This document shows positions 26,478-34,040 of a stretch of 64,000 nucleotides of DNA, one piece after another. Both the position numbers and the translations under genes were made by a program. Where the stretch lies: positions 434,001 to 498,000 of the forward strand of contig CANMQP010000007.1 in NCBI GenBank assembly GCA_947500035.1. The letters are read 5' to 3'. Position 1 is the first letter of the stretch. Each line of letters starts with the position of its first letter. The DNA comes from an uncultured Kiloniellaceae bacterium. GTDB lineage: Bacteria > Pseudomonadota > Alphaproteobacteria > Kiloniellales > Kiloniellaceae. Under the pieces are notes generated by a model. It made no database searches, was not told the DNA's origin, and saw only the letters and a list, made by a program, of their open reading frames with translations.

Positions 26478-26492
26478 TTAACAAAGCGTTAA
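26478..26492 (+). promoter_or_regulatory. CtrA-type site next to the DnaA boxes
   Basis: TTAACAAAGCGTTAA is an exact TTAA-N7-TTAA. Its core TTAACAAAGCGTT resembles the string TTAACCAAAGCGTT at the CtrA-type site in front of the RTX gene. Confidence 0.6.
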
Positions 26493-26686
26493 TCGAAAGG
26501 TTTCAGTAACTATAATTTAGCCTGAAGACCGCTAAGGTCATGACAACAAAAGATAGTTTCTGATTGATGCAATTCCGCACCCAAACTGGGGATAATTTCC
26601 ACAATCCTTAGATTGCAAGAACACAACTGAAGTATCTTTCACACTGGCATCGGCGGCAACCTGCCAGCGAGTCCGCAGTAACAGAG

Positions 26687-26714
26687 CTTGATCGTGAGGA
26701 AAAACCTCCCAAAT
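26687..26714 (+). promoter_or_regulatory. probable RpoH (heat-shock) promoter of hsp20
   Basis: CTTGAT at 26687-26692 and CCCAAAT at 26708-26714 are separated by 15 bases, close to the alphaproteobacterial sigma-32 pattern CTTGAA-N-CCNNAT. The predicted transcript start near 26721 falls just before the first hairpin of the leader. Confidence 0.55.
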
Positions 26715-26720
26715 AGGAGT

Positions 26721-26824
26721 CAGGCGTCGTGCTGGGATGCAGACGCCGTGAAGCCGGATGCTGCGTGACAGGTCCAAGGAAAAACACCACAGCCCTTGCT
26801 CATGGGAGAGGAGGACGCTGGTAG
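26721..26824 (+). ncRNA. ROSE-like RNA thermometer in the hsp20 leader
   Basis: The leader of about 104 bases holds an upstream hairpin (GGCGTC 26723-26728 with GACGCC 26742-26747) and, next to the start codon, CCTTGCTC (26794-26801) facing the Shine-Dalgarno GAGAGGAGG (26806-26814). The UUGCU box pairing imperfectly with the AGGA region, with one G bulged, is the hallmark of ROSE elements, which melt at high temperature and free the ribosome-binding site of small heat-shock genes in rhizobia and relatives. The match is by eye; no folding was computed. Confidence 0.6.
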
Positions 26825-27289
26825 ATGACACGGATGTCTCTATTTAACAGCCCGTTAATGCTTGGTTTCGAACAGTTCGAACAAGCTATAGACCGGATTT
26901 CTAAGACTGCATCGGACGGATACCCGCCGTACAACGTTGAAAAACTTGCGGACAATCGGCTGAGAATCACACTCGCAATCGCGGGTTTTACGACTGAAGA
27001 TATGCAAGTTCAGATTGAAAACAACCAACTTGTCATCCACGGCAAGCAAAACGACGAACAAGGCCGTGTCTACCTCCACCGCGGCATCGCTGCACGCCAG
27101 TTTCATCGCAGTTTTGTACTCGCCGATGGAGTCGAGGTCAGCGGAGCCGCGCTCGACAACGGCCTGCTGCACATAGACCTGGAATGGCCCCTGATTGAAC
27201 CTGCCGTCAAAACCATTGCAATCCGCAACGGCGGCGACCAGAAGCAGGTAAACATGAAAACCTTGGAAAACTCCGAGCCAAAGAGCTGA
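26825..27289 (+). CDS. small heat-shock protein, Hsp20/IbpA family
   Basis: Alpha-crystallin-type holdase chaperone of 154 residues that binds unfolding proteins in the cytoplasm. The core domain runs from YPPYNVEKLADNRLRITLAIAGF through EDMQVQIENNQLVIHGK to RGIAARQFHRSFVLADGVEV, GAALDNGLLHIDLEWP. This is the IbpA-like class common in alphaproteobacteria. The ATG at 26825 is 10 bases after GAGAGGAGG. A heat-shock-type promoter and a ROSE-like leader precede it, and a DUF1150 gene follows 92 bases later, a pairing that is common in this group. Confidence 0.95.
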   Translation: MTRMSLFNSPLMLGFEQFEQAIDRISKTASDGYPPYNVEKLADNRLRITLAIAGFTTEDMQVQIENNQLVIHGKQNDEQGRVYLHRGIAARQFHRSFVLADGVEVSGAALDNGLLHIDLEWPLIEPAVKTIAIRNGGDQKQVNMKTLENSEPKS

Positions 27290-27381
27290 GCGCCCTTACT
27301 TGGAAAATCCCACACAAATGCCGCCGAATATGGAGCTTGTTAACATCTGGGCGGTACGATCCAGGATGGAGGTAACGTAAA

Positions 27382-27600
27382 ATGCAGAACTCTTTGGAAT
27401 TCACGAACAGCATTTCGACCCACGATCTTCGCGTTCTCGGGATCAATGAAGTCGCTTACATCAAGCCTCAAGAGTCGGACGGTCAGGTGTATTACACCAT
27501 CCACGCCGCCGATGGGACGGAAGTGGCCCGCGTACCGGAACGCGAAGTCGCAGTGGTGACGGTACGCCAGAACAACATGGAACCGGCCAGCATTCACTAG
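27382..27600 (+). CDS. DUF1150 family protein
   Basis: Small protein of 72 residues. The segment LRVLGINEVAYIKPQESDGQ followed by YYTIHAADGTEVARV is the DUF1150 signature; its function is not known. GGAGG nine bases ahead of the ATG supports the start. In many alphaproteobacteria this gene follows an hsp20 gene, as here, which suggests a role under heat or protein stress. Confidence 0.88.
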   Translation: MQNSLEFTNSISTHDLRVLGINEVAYIKPQESDGQVYYTIHAADGTEVARVPEREVAVVTVRQNNMEPASIH

Positions 27601-27655
27601 CAGTCTGCTGAGAAAGTCGTCGCGGAATCACGGGCGGTTCTTGCGGCCGAAGATC

Positions 27656-27678
27656 TTGAGGGCATTCCATGCCCTCAA
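27656..27678. terminator. hairpin between converging genes, possible bidirectional terminator
   Basis: TTGAGGGCA (27656-27664) and TGCCCTCAA (27670-27678) form a perfect 9-bp stem with a five-base loop between the DUF1150 stop and the GntR stop. There is no good T tract on either side. Confidence 0.5.
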
Positions 27679-27683
27679 CGCCT

Positions 27684-28424
27684 TTAATCGAAATAGTCCC
27701 GGTGCTTCGCGGCGAGACTCGAAAGAGTCTCGAGAATCGAACTCAGATGCGCCTTGGTGATGGCAAGCGCTGCCGCTTGATCTTGAACCAAGACGGCGTC
27801 GAGGATCTGCCGATGTTCAGAGAGAAGTCTGTTCTGGTGGCCCTTGTCACGCAAGGAGAGGGCGCGTAGCCGATCCAGCAACATCTTTTCCCGCTCGAGA
27901 ACATGCGCAACCCTTGGATAGCCAGTCGCCTCGGCCAGCAGACCGTGAAACCTGTCATCCAACAGGCGAAAGCGCAGGTCATCTTCCTGGGTAATCGCAA
28001 GTCCTTGATCAATTAGATTTTTTCTCAGAGCCGCCTGAAACGATGGTGGCAATCCCACCTCGACGAGCCTGCAGACATTCGCGACCTCTATAGCTTCTCG
28101 GAGGAACCGGGCTTCGAGGATCTTTTCCCGGTTCAGCCTGGTCACAAAGTTCCCGCGGCTTGGCAGCGTGGTGACCAATCCGGCCTCACGCAGTTGCATG
28201 AAAGCCTCGCGTACCGGTGTTCGGCTTGCTCCGAACTTGGATCCGATTTCGCTTTCCGATAGAAAACAACCGGGCGGCAAGATCATTCTTAGTATCGCGG
28301 CCTTGAGCGCATCGAAGATCTGACTCCCGGCCGGACGGGTGAAATCAAGCGGCGCAAAGCGCAGAGCGGAAACCGGGTCTGTGCCCGGGAAACCGGTCGC
28401 ATTGGCTCTAACGGTCTGAGGCAT
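27684..28424 (-). CDS. GntR-family regulator with FCD ligand domain
   Basis: Repressor-type regulator of 246 residues. The winged helix reads GSQIFDALKAAILRMILPPG, then LSESEIGSKFGASRTPVREAFMQLREAGLV and the wing LPSRGNFVTRL. The C-terminal all-helical FCD domain keeps metal-binding-type residues (DDRFHGLLAEATG and the later EHRQILDAVL). The ATG at 28424 gives MPQTVRANATGFPG with a 45-residue leader before the winged helix; the frame is open to 28520. It is divergent from the dehydrogenase and sugar-transport cluster, with a large dyad in the 125-base gap, so it most likely controls that cluster in response to a sugar-acid intermediate (inference). Confidence 0.9.
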   Translation of the reverse strand: MPQTVRANATGFPGTDPVSALRFAPLDFTRPAGSQIFDALKAAILRMILPPGCFLSESEIGSKFGASRTPVREAFMQLREAGLVTTLPSRGNFVTRLNREKILEARFLREAIEVANVCRLVEVGLPPSFQAALRKNLIDQGLAITQEDDLRFRLLDDRFHGLLAEATGYPRVAHVLEREKMLLDRLRALSLRDKGHQNRLLSEHRQILDAVLVQDQAAALAITKAHLSSILETLSSLAAKHRDYFD

Positions 28425-28441
28425 CCGGCATTCATCCGCTT

Positions 28442-28488
28442 CCAGTAAACCGGCTGTCGCACAAGAGAATTTGCAGCCGGTATACTGG
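28442..28488. promoter_or_regulatory. 47-bp dyad in the divergent GntR / Gfo gap
   Basis: The left arm at 28442-28456 (CCAGTAAACCGGCTG) and the right arm at 28474-28488 (CAGCCGGTATACTGG) are inverted copies matching at 14 of 15 bases around a 17-base spacer. A direct pair GGTATACT/GGTATGCT (28479-28494) overlaps the right arm. It is well placed as operator DNA for the divergent GntR regulator. Confidence 0.65.
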
Positions 28489-28549
28489 TATGCTACAAAA
28501 ATCTCCTGAGGTCGAGCCAAAAGCGTTTCGACGTTTGTCCGGGGGGAAG

Positions 28550-29590
28550 ATGAAGACAGCTTTGATAGGACTGGGTATGGTCGCCCGCACTCACGTCCGC
28601 GCTATCGCCGCAACAAAAGGGAAAATCACCTTACAAGGGGTTTGCTCTCGCGATAGGGGTAGAGCCGCAGCATTTGCGAAGGACATTTCCACTGAGCTGG
28701 GCACTGTTCCGAAAGTCTATGCTTCGCCCCGGGAAATTGCGGAAGATCCTGAGATAGACTTCGTCATTGTCGGCACACCGCCAAACGCCCGCGCCGAAAT
28801 CGTGCAGATTCTTGCAAAAAGCGGCAAACACATCCTCCTGGAAAAACCTATCGAACGCACCTCTGTCGCGGCGGCGGAAATCGTTACCTTGTGCGAAGCG
28901 GCCGGCATCAAACTCGGGATTGTCTTTCAGCATCGGATGCGCGCATCGTCGGTCAAGCTCAAGGCACTGCTCCGCAACGATGCGCTCGGGGAGCTTGCCG
29001 TCGCTGAAATTCTTGTGCCCTGGTGGCGCGAACAGTCCTATTACGACGAACCCGGCCGCGGCACCTATGCCCGGGACGGCGGCGGAGTCCTGATATCACA
29101 GGCCATTCACACCCTTGATCTCGTCCTCACCTTCACGGGCCCCGTCCGGAAAGTACAGGCCTTCGCGCGCAAAAGCGCACTGCATGAGATGGAATCCGAA
29201 GACTTCGTATCGGCGGGCCTGGAGTTCGGCAACGGCGCAGCCGGGGCTTTGGTCGCCAGCACCGCAAGTTATCCGGGCCGTGCGGAATCCATTGCCCTGC
29301 ATTTTACGAAGGCTTCGGTGAGACTCGAGTCCGGCAAGCTCGATATTGATTGGCACGACGGACGGCAAGAGAGCTTCGGCGAGGAAGCCGCGACCGGCGG
29401 CGGTGCCGACCCAATGGCCTTTACCCATGAATGGCACCAAAAGATCATTGAGGGTTTTGCGCAAGCCGTCGCAGAGGACGGTGAGCCGGTTGCGTCCGGC
29501 CGCGAGACTCTGGCGGTTCACAGACTTATCGATGCGTTGCTCGAGTCGTCACGTGAGGAGCGCGCGATCACCCTTCCTGCAGCGGAGTAG
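28550..29590 (+). CDS. Gfo/Idh/MocA family oxidoreductase, copy 1
   Basis: NAD(P)-dependent sugar or inositol dehydrogenase-like protein of 346 residues. The ATG at 28550 follows GGGGGGAAG directly; the frame is open upstream to 28490. The N-terminal Rossmann domain starts TALIGLGMVARTHVRAIAAT, and the family Lys sits in ILLEKPIERT. The C-terminal domain holds YYDEPGRGTYARDGGGVLIS and QAIHTLDLVLTFTG, with a His in the position typical for catalysis. It is the first of three consecutive paralogues on the same strand ahead of a sugar importer; the substrate is probably a carbohydrate or carbohydrate acid. Confidence 0.9.
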   Translation: MKTALIGLGMVARTHVRAIAATKGKITLQGVCSRDRGRAAAFAKDISTELGTVPKVYASPREIAEDPEIDFVIVGTPPNARAEIVQILAKSGKHILLEKPIERTSVAAAEIVTLCEAAGIKLGIVFQHRMRASSVKLKALLRNDALGELAVAEILVPWWREQSYYDEPGRGTYARDGGGVLISQAIHTLDLVLTFTGPVRKVQAFARKSALHEMESEDFVSAGLEFGNGAAGALVASTASYPGRAESIALHFTKASVRLESGKLDIDWHDGRQESFGEEAATGGGADPMAFTHEWHQKIIEGFAQAVAEDGEPVASGRETLAVHRLIDALLESSREERAITLPAAE

Positions 29591-29593
29591 TAC

Positions 29594-30619
29594 ATGACCA
29601 AGACATTGAAATTCGCCGCATTGGGAATTGACCATCGGCATATCTTCGGCCAGATCCAGAACATGCTGGACGTCGGCGGCGAGTTCACCGGGTGGTGGAC
29701 AGAGGGAACACCCGGGACGCTGGACGGTTTTTTAAAGCGGTTTCCGGACGCCCAGCGATATGAAAAGAGGACCGATCTGCTGAAGGATACGGAGATTGAC
29801 CTGATCCTGATTGCATCGGTTCCTGTCGACCGGGCCGGCCTCGCCATTGAAGCCATGGAGCATGGCAAAGACGTGATGACCGACAAGCCGGGCTGCACCA
29901 CCCTGGAACAACTAAACGCCATCAGGGAAGCTGTAAGCCGCAGCGGCCGGATCTGGTCCATCGATTTTTCGGAGAGGTTCGAAGTTGCAAGCGTGACGCG
30001 CGCAGCGGAGCTTGTACAGGCCGGCGCGATTGGAAGGGTGATACAGACTGTCGGTCTCGGACCGCACCGACTGAACGAGCAGACACGTCCCGGCTGGTTT
30101 TTTGAGCGCGAAAAGTACGGCGGCATTCTCTGCGACATCGCTTCTCACCAAATCGACCAGTTCCTGTACTTCACCGGTTCAAACGACGCAGAAATCACGC
30201 TGAGTTCCGTAGCGAATTACGCAAACCCCAAACACCCCGGTATGCAGGACTTTGGTGAAGTCGCGCTGCGCAACGACAAGGGGCATGCCTACATCCGTGT
30301 GGACTGGTACACGCCGGACGCTCTGCCGACCTGGGGCGACGGAAGGCTGACGATTCTGGGAACCGAAGGCTACATCGAACTGCGCAAGTACGTCGACGTG
30401 GCCCGGGATGACGGCATCGATCATCTCTACCTCGTCAACGGCGAAAGATGCGAAAAGATCGACTGCTCGGACGCCGGATTCCCTTATTTCGGGAAACTTG
30501 CCGCCGACATCAGAAACCGGACGGAAACCGCCATGCCGCAGGCCCATGCTTTCAAGGTGATGGAACTCGCCTTGAAAGCGCAGATGAAGGCAGAGGGCGT
30601 AGCGGACGCACCGAAATGA
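29594..30619 (+). CDS. Gfo/Idh/MocA family oxidoreductase, copy 2
   Basis: Second paralogue, 341 residues, starting three bases after the first. The Rossmann start is unusual (KFAALGIDHRHIFGQIQNML instead of GxGxxG), and the usual EKP is DKP (VMTDKPGCTT). It also has GGEFTGWWTEGTPGTLDGF and a C-terminal FEREKYGGILCDIASHQIDQFLYFTG with an intact DxxxH segment. The departures from the glycine-rich motif suggest altered cofactor binding or a different reaction from copies 1 and 3. It overlaps copy 3 by four bases (ATGA). Confidence 0.88.
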   Translation: MTKTLKFAALGIDHRHIFGQIQNMLDVGGEFTGWWTEGTPGTLDGFLKRFPDAQRYEKRTDLLKDTEIDLILIASVPVDRAGLAIEAMEHGKDVMTDKPGCTTLEQLNAIREAVSRSGRIWSIDFSERFEVASVTRAAELVQAGAIGRVIQTVGLGPHRLNEQTRPGWFFEREKYGGILCDIASHQIDQFLYFTGSNDAEITLSSVANYANPKHPGMQDFGEVALRNDKGHAYIRVDWYTPDALPTWGDGRLTILGTEGYIELRKYVDVARDDGIDHLYLVNGERCEKIDCSDAGFPYFGKLAADIRNRTETAMPQAHAFKVMELALKAQMKAEGVADAPK

Positions 30620-31686
30620 GTGAAGCAATCCGCGTCGCAATCCTCGGCGCAGGCATAGGCCGTGAACATCTCGCCGCATACCGGCAATTGCCTGAGCGGT
30701 TCGAGGTTCAGGCGGTCTGTGATCTTGACCGCGACCGGGCGGCTTCGATTATCCAAGACAACGCCATCAGGGTCGAAACGGACGCCGATAGCGTGCTCTC
30801 GGATCCTGAAATAGATCTGATCGATGTATGCCTTCCGCCGCACCTGCACTTCGAGATGGCGGTGCGCGCCTTACAGGCCGGCAAACACGTCGTATGCGAA
30901 AAGCCCTTGGTCAGCTCACTGAAAGAAGCAGACGCCCTGATCGAGGTCGCATCCCGCTCAAAAGGCAGCCTGATCCCGGTCTTTCAGTATCGCTACGGCC
31001 CGGCGATCACGCAGCTGCATGCGCTGATGGAGGCCGGTCTGACCGGACGGCCCTATGCCGCAAGCCTGGAAACCCACTGGAACCGGGATGCCCAGTACTA
31101 CGCCGTGCCCTGGCGCGGCACCTGGGCGGGGGAACAGGGCGGTGCGGTTCTCGGACATGCGATCCATAATCATGACCTCCTTATGCATATCCTGGGACCG
31201 GTGGCACGCCTCTCGGCGATGACGACAACCCGGGTCAACGGCATCGAAGTGGAGGACTGCGCCGCAATCTCCTTTCAAATGGAAAACGGCGCCGTGGCCT
31301 CCAGCTCCATCACTTTGGGCGCCGCAAGCGATACAACGCGTCTGCGTATCTGCTTCGAGGGCCTGACGGCCGAAAGCGGCACGGAACCCTACGCGCCGGC
31401 AACCGGACCCTGGCGCTTCGAAGCGAGAGAACCCGTTGATCAGGCCCGAATTGACGAAGTGATGGCTTCGATACCGGCGGTAAAGACTGGCTTCACGGGT
31501 TTCTTCGAGGCATTGGCGGACTCCTTGGCAGGACAGGGCGGCCGGGAAGTGACGCTCGCCGACGGACGCCGGTCGATTGAACTGGTGACCGCTATCTATC
31601 ACGCCAGTAGATTTGATAAGGTGGTAGAATTACCTCTGGCTGCAGGTACAGCACTCTACGAAAGCTGGATTCCAACGGAGACCTAA
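30616..31686 (+). CDS. Gfo/Idh/MocA family oxidoreductase, copy 3
   Basis: Third paralogue, 356 residues. The ATG at 30616 overlaps the TGA of copy 2 and gives MSEAIRVAILGAGIGREHLA, a canonical glycine-rich start; the frame is open back to 30448 in the wrong context. The conserved EKP is present (VVCEKPLVSS), and AVPWRGTWAGEQGGAVLGHAIHNHDLLMHILG holds the usual C-terminal motif. The three dehydrogenases appear to be translated from one message, followed 34 bases later by the sugar-binding protein gene, so they probably act on the imported sugar. Confidence 0.9.
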   Translation: MSEAIRVAILGAGIGREHLAAYRQLPERFEVQAVCDLDRDRAASIIQDNAIRVETDADSVLSDPEIDLIDVCLPPHLHFEMAVRALQAGKHVVCEKPLVSSLKEADALIEVASRSKGSLIPVFQYRYGPAITQLHALMEAGLTGRPYAASLETHWNRDAQYYAVPWRGTWAGEQGGAVLGHAIHNHDLLMHILGPVARLSAMTTTRVNGIEVEDCAAISFQMENGAVASSSITLGAASDTTRLRICFEGLTAESGTEPYAPATGPWRFEAREPVDQARIDEVMASIPAVKTGFTGFFEALADSLAGQGGREVTLADGRRSIELVTAIYHASRFDKVVELPLAAGTALYESWIPTET

Positions 31687-31720
31687 AGCGACTGAAAATA
31701 AACACGATGGGAGGAACCGA

Positions 31721-33007
31721 ATGTTGAAAACAAAACTCGTGGCGGCAACAACGCTGACGGCGGCAATCCTGGCGATTGCGCCCGGCGCGTTCTCAAGCGC
31801 GGTCGGCGAGGAGATCCGCTTTATGTGCTCTTCGGATGGAAACGAGTGCGTCGCGATCGAGGAGATTATCAAACGCTTCGAGGCCGAAAACCCCGGCGTC
31901 GATGTCGTCATGGATGAGGTTCCCTATAAAGCAATTCTGGAGAGCCTGCCGGTGCAGCTCGCCGCAGGCACGGGGCCGGATCTGGCAAAAGTCACTGACC
32001 TCGGAGGCCTGAATAAGTACTACCTCGACATTAAACCATACGTTAACGCCAACTACTGGGAAGAGTCATTTGGCGAGACGCTCAACTGGTATCGCAGCGG
32101 CCCGGATGACGACGGCATCTATGGCATGCACTCGCAGCTAACGATCACCGGCCCCTACATCAATCAGACCTTGTTCGAGCAGGCCGGTGTGGCGGTCCCG
32201 GCGGCGGATGCTGACTGGGACACCTGGGCAAAAGCCGCCCGCGAGGTTGCAAAAGCAACAGAGACACGCTTCGCCATGGCCATGGACCGTTCCGGCCACA
32301 GAATTGCCGGACCCGCTATCTCCAATGGCGCAAAGCTGTTCGACGAGAAAGGTGAACCCATTCTGGTCGACGCCGGCTTTACCGGATTCGTTGAGAAATT
32401 CGTCGATTGGCATAATGACGGCACCATGGCACGCGACGTCTGGGGCGGCAGCGGGGGTACCAGCTACCAGGATGCCGCTCAGGAGTTCATCAATGGCGAG
32501 TTGGTTTACTACTACTCGGGCAGCTGGCAGGTGCAGCGGATGGACACGAGCATTGGCGATGCTTTTGACTGGAAAGTTGTGGGTTCTCCCTGCGGTCCGG
32601 CTGCCTGTTCCGGCATGCCGGGTGGTGCGGGGATCGTCGGATTTAAGGCGACAGAGTCTCCAGAGACCGTGGCCAAGCTGATCGATTTCCTCGCTCAGGA
32701 ACAGAACTACGCCGACCTCACTGCAAAGTCCCTGAACATCCCAGCCCATGCAGCTGTCGCCGCGAAAGGTGTCGACTATGCGGGCGCCTCCCCAACGGCT
32801 GCGAAGGCGTTAAACACCTGGGGCCAACAGGTGTCGACCATATCCCCTGTTGCTTACGCTTATCAGGGCTATAAGAACAATCGCGCGATGTTCAACATTA
32901 CCCTGCAGCGCGTTTCACAGGCCATCGTCGGCGAGATGAGCGTCGAAGAAGCGATGAAGCGTGCCAAAGACGACTTGAAACAAGCCTTGGCGGCTGCCGC
33001 CAACTAG
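31721..33007 (+). CDS. sugar ABC transporter substrate-binding protein (SBP family 1)
   Basis: Periplasmic binding protein of 428 residues. A signal peptide (LKTKLVAATTLTAAILAIAPGAFS) precedes EEIRFMCSSDGNECVAIEEI, then the family-1 pattern RFEAENPGVDVVMDEVPY and LAAGTGPDLAKV. Two cysteine pairs (CSSDGNEC near residue 31 and CGPAAC near 290) could form disulfides. The family binds mono- and oligosaccharides or glycerol-3-phosphate. GGGAGGA precedes the ATG. Two permeases and an ATPase follow in the same direction; a hairpin separates this gene from the permeases. Confidence 0.92.
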   Translation: MLKTKLVAATTLTAAILAIAPGAFSSAVGEEIRFMCSSDGNECVAIEEIIKRFEAENPGVDVVMDEVPYKAILESLPVQLAAGTGPDLAKVTDLGGLNKYYLDIKPYVNANYWEESFGETLNWYRSGPDDDGIYGMHSQLTITGPYINQTLFEQAGVAVPAADADWDTWAKAAREVAKATETRFAMAMDRSGHRIAGPAISNGAKLFDEKGEPILVDAGFTGFVEKFVDWHNDGTMARDVWGGSGGTSYQDAAQEFINGELVYYYSGSWQVQRMDTSIGDAFDWKVVGSPCGPAACSGMPGGAGIVGFKATESPETVAKLIDFLAQEQNYADLTAKSLNIPAHAAVAAKGVDYAGASPTAAKALNTWGQQVSTISPVAYAYQGYKNNRAMFNITLQRVSQAIVGEMSVEEAMKRAKDDLKQALAAAAN

Positions 33008-33015
33008 AGTTTGAA

Positions 33016-33045
33016 GAAGGGCGCGGCTCTCTGTTCGCGCCCTTC
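33016..33045 (+). promoter_or_regulatory. intercistronic hairpin between the binding-protein and permease genes
   Basis: GAAGGGCGCG (33016-33025) and CGCGCCCTTC (33036-33045) form a perfect 10-bp stem with a ten-base loop, not followed by a T tract. Hairpins in this position in other sugar operons protect the upstream message and lower permease expression. Confidence 0.6.
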
Positions 33046-33071
33046 GAACTATCAAACCTGGGGGAAAAGAC

Positions 33072-34040
33072 GTGCTCGGATTGCTGTTACCCGTGATGCG
33101 GCTGATCGAAGTTCCGATGCTGGCTGCGCAGCGAAGGTTTGGGATTCAAAAGCTGGCCTGGGTTTTTCTGACCCCCAACTTGATTCTCTTCGCCCTCTTT
33201 GCCTTCCTGCCCATCATTTTGAATCTCGTATACGCCCTGACCGGCAGCGATCAAATTCTGTTGCGTGACCGTCCCTTTGTCGGACTGGAAAATTTTGGCA
33301 CTCTCGCGGCTTGTGAGAACTATCTAGACCCGAATAGCTGCGAGAAGGACTTTTTCTGGCGGGCAGTTCACAACACGGTCGTGTTTGTGATCCTTCAGGT
33401 AGGCTTCATGGTTGGCTTTTCATTGATTACCGCACTGGTTCTCAATCAAAAGATCCGGGCACGCGGTTTTTTCCGCAGTGTTTTCTTTTTTCCGGTTCTC
33501 CTGTCCCCTGTCGTCGTCGCCCTGATATGGAAATGGATCCTGCAACGCCAGGGCATCCTCAATGCCGGCCTCGAAGGCTTGGGATATGATAGTTTTCTAT
33601 GGCTCCTCGACCGTCAATGGGCCTTCGGCTGGTCCGTGTTCCTCTCGGTCTGGGCCCACATGGGCTTTTACACACTGATCCTTCTCGCCGGCCTGCAGGC
33701 GATCCCACGGGATGTCTATGAGGCTGCCGTGATGGATGCAGCATCGCCATTCCGCACTTTCTACCGCATCACACTGCCCCTTCTGATGCCGACCATGCTG
33801 GTCGTGATGGTTTTGGCCCTCATCAAAGGCGTTCAAACCTTCGATGAAGTCTACGCCTTTACCGGCGGCGGACCGGGCTCAGCAACGACGCTGATCATTC
33901 AATACATTTATGAAACCGGCTTTGCCGGCGCGCCCAGGCTTTTCGGGCTGGCCTCGGCTGCATCGATTATCCTGGCCGTGGTGCTGGTGGTTCTGACGGG
34001 ACTGCAACTCTGGGCGACAAAGAAGAACGCCAATGGCTAG
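33072..34040 (+). CDS. sugar ABC transporter permease (MalF/UgpA-like)
   Basis: Inner-membrane subunit of 322 residues starting with GTG. Six hydrophobic helices are apparent, beginning LAWVFLTPNLILFALFAFLPIILNLVYAL. The periplasmic loop holds a cysteine pair (CENYLDPNSC), and the coupling motif is VYEAAVMDAASPFRTFYRITLPLLMP. The family imports oligosaccharides or glycerol-3-phosphate with the partner permease downstream, which overlaps by eight bases. Confidence 0.93.
   Translation: MLGLLLPVMRLIEVPMLAAQRRFGIQKLAWVFLTPNLILFALFAFLPIILNLVYALTGSDQILLRDRPFVGLENFGTLAACENYLDPNSCEKDFFWRAVHNTVVFVILQVGFMVGFSLITALVLNQKIRARGFFRSVFFFPVLLSPVVVALIWKWILQRQGILNAGLEGLGYDSFLWLLDRQWAFGWSVFLSVWAHMGFYTLILLAGLQAIPRDVYEAAVMDAASPFRTFYRITLPLLMPTMLVVMVLALIKGVQTFDEVYAFTGGGPGSATTLIIQYIYETGFAGAPRLFGLASAASIILAVVLVVLTGLQLWATKKNANG

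Noticed and set aside
26538-26831. 97-codon minus-strand frame overlapping the hsp20 start
   Set aside because: It covers the predicted heat-shock promoter and leader of hsp20, has no family resemblance and no ribosome-binding site; the leader explanation is stronger.
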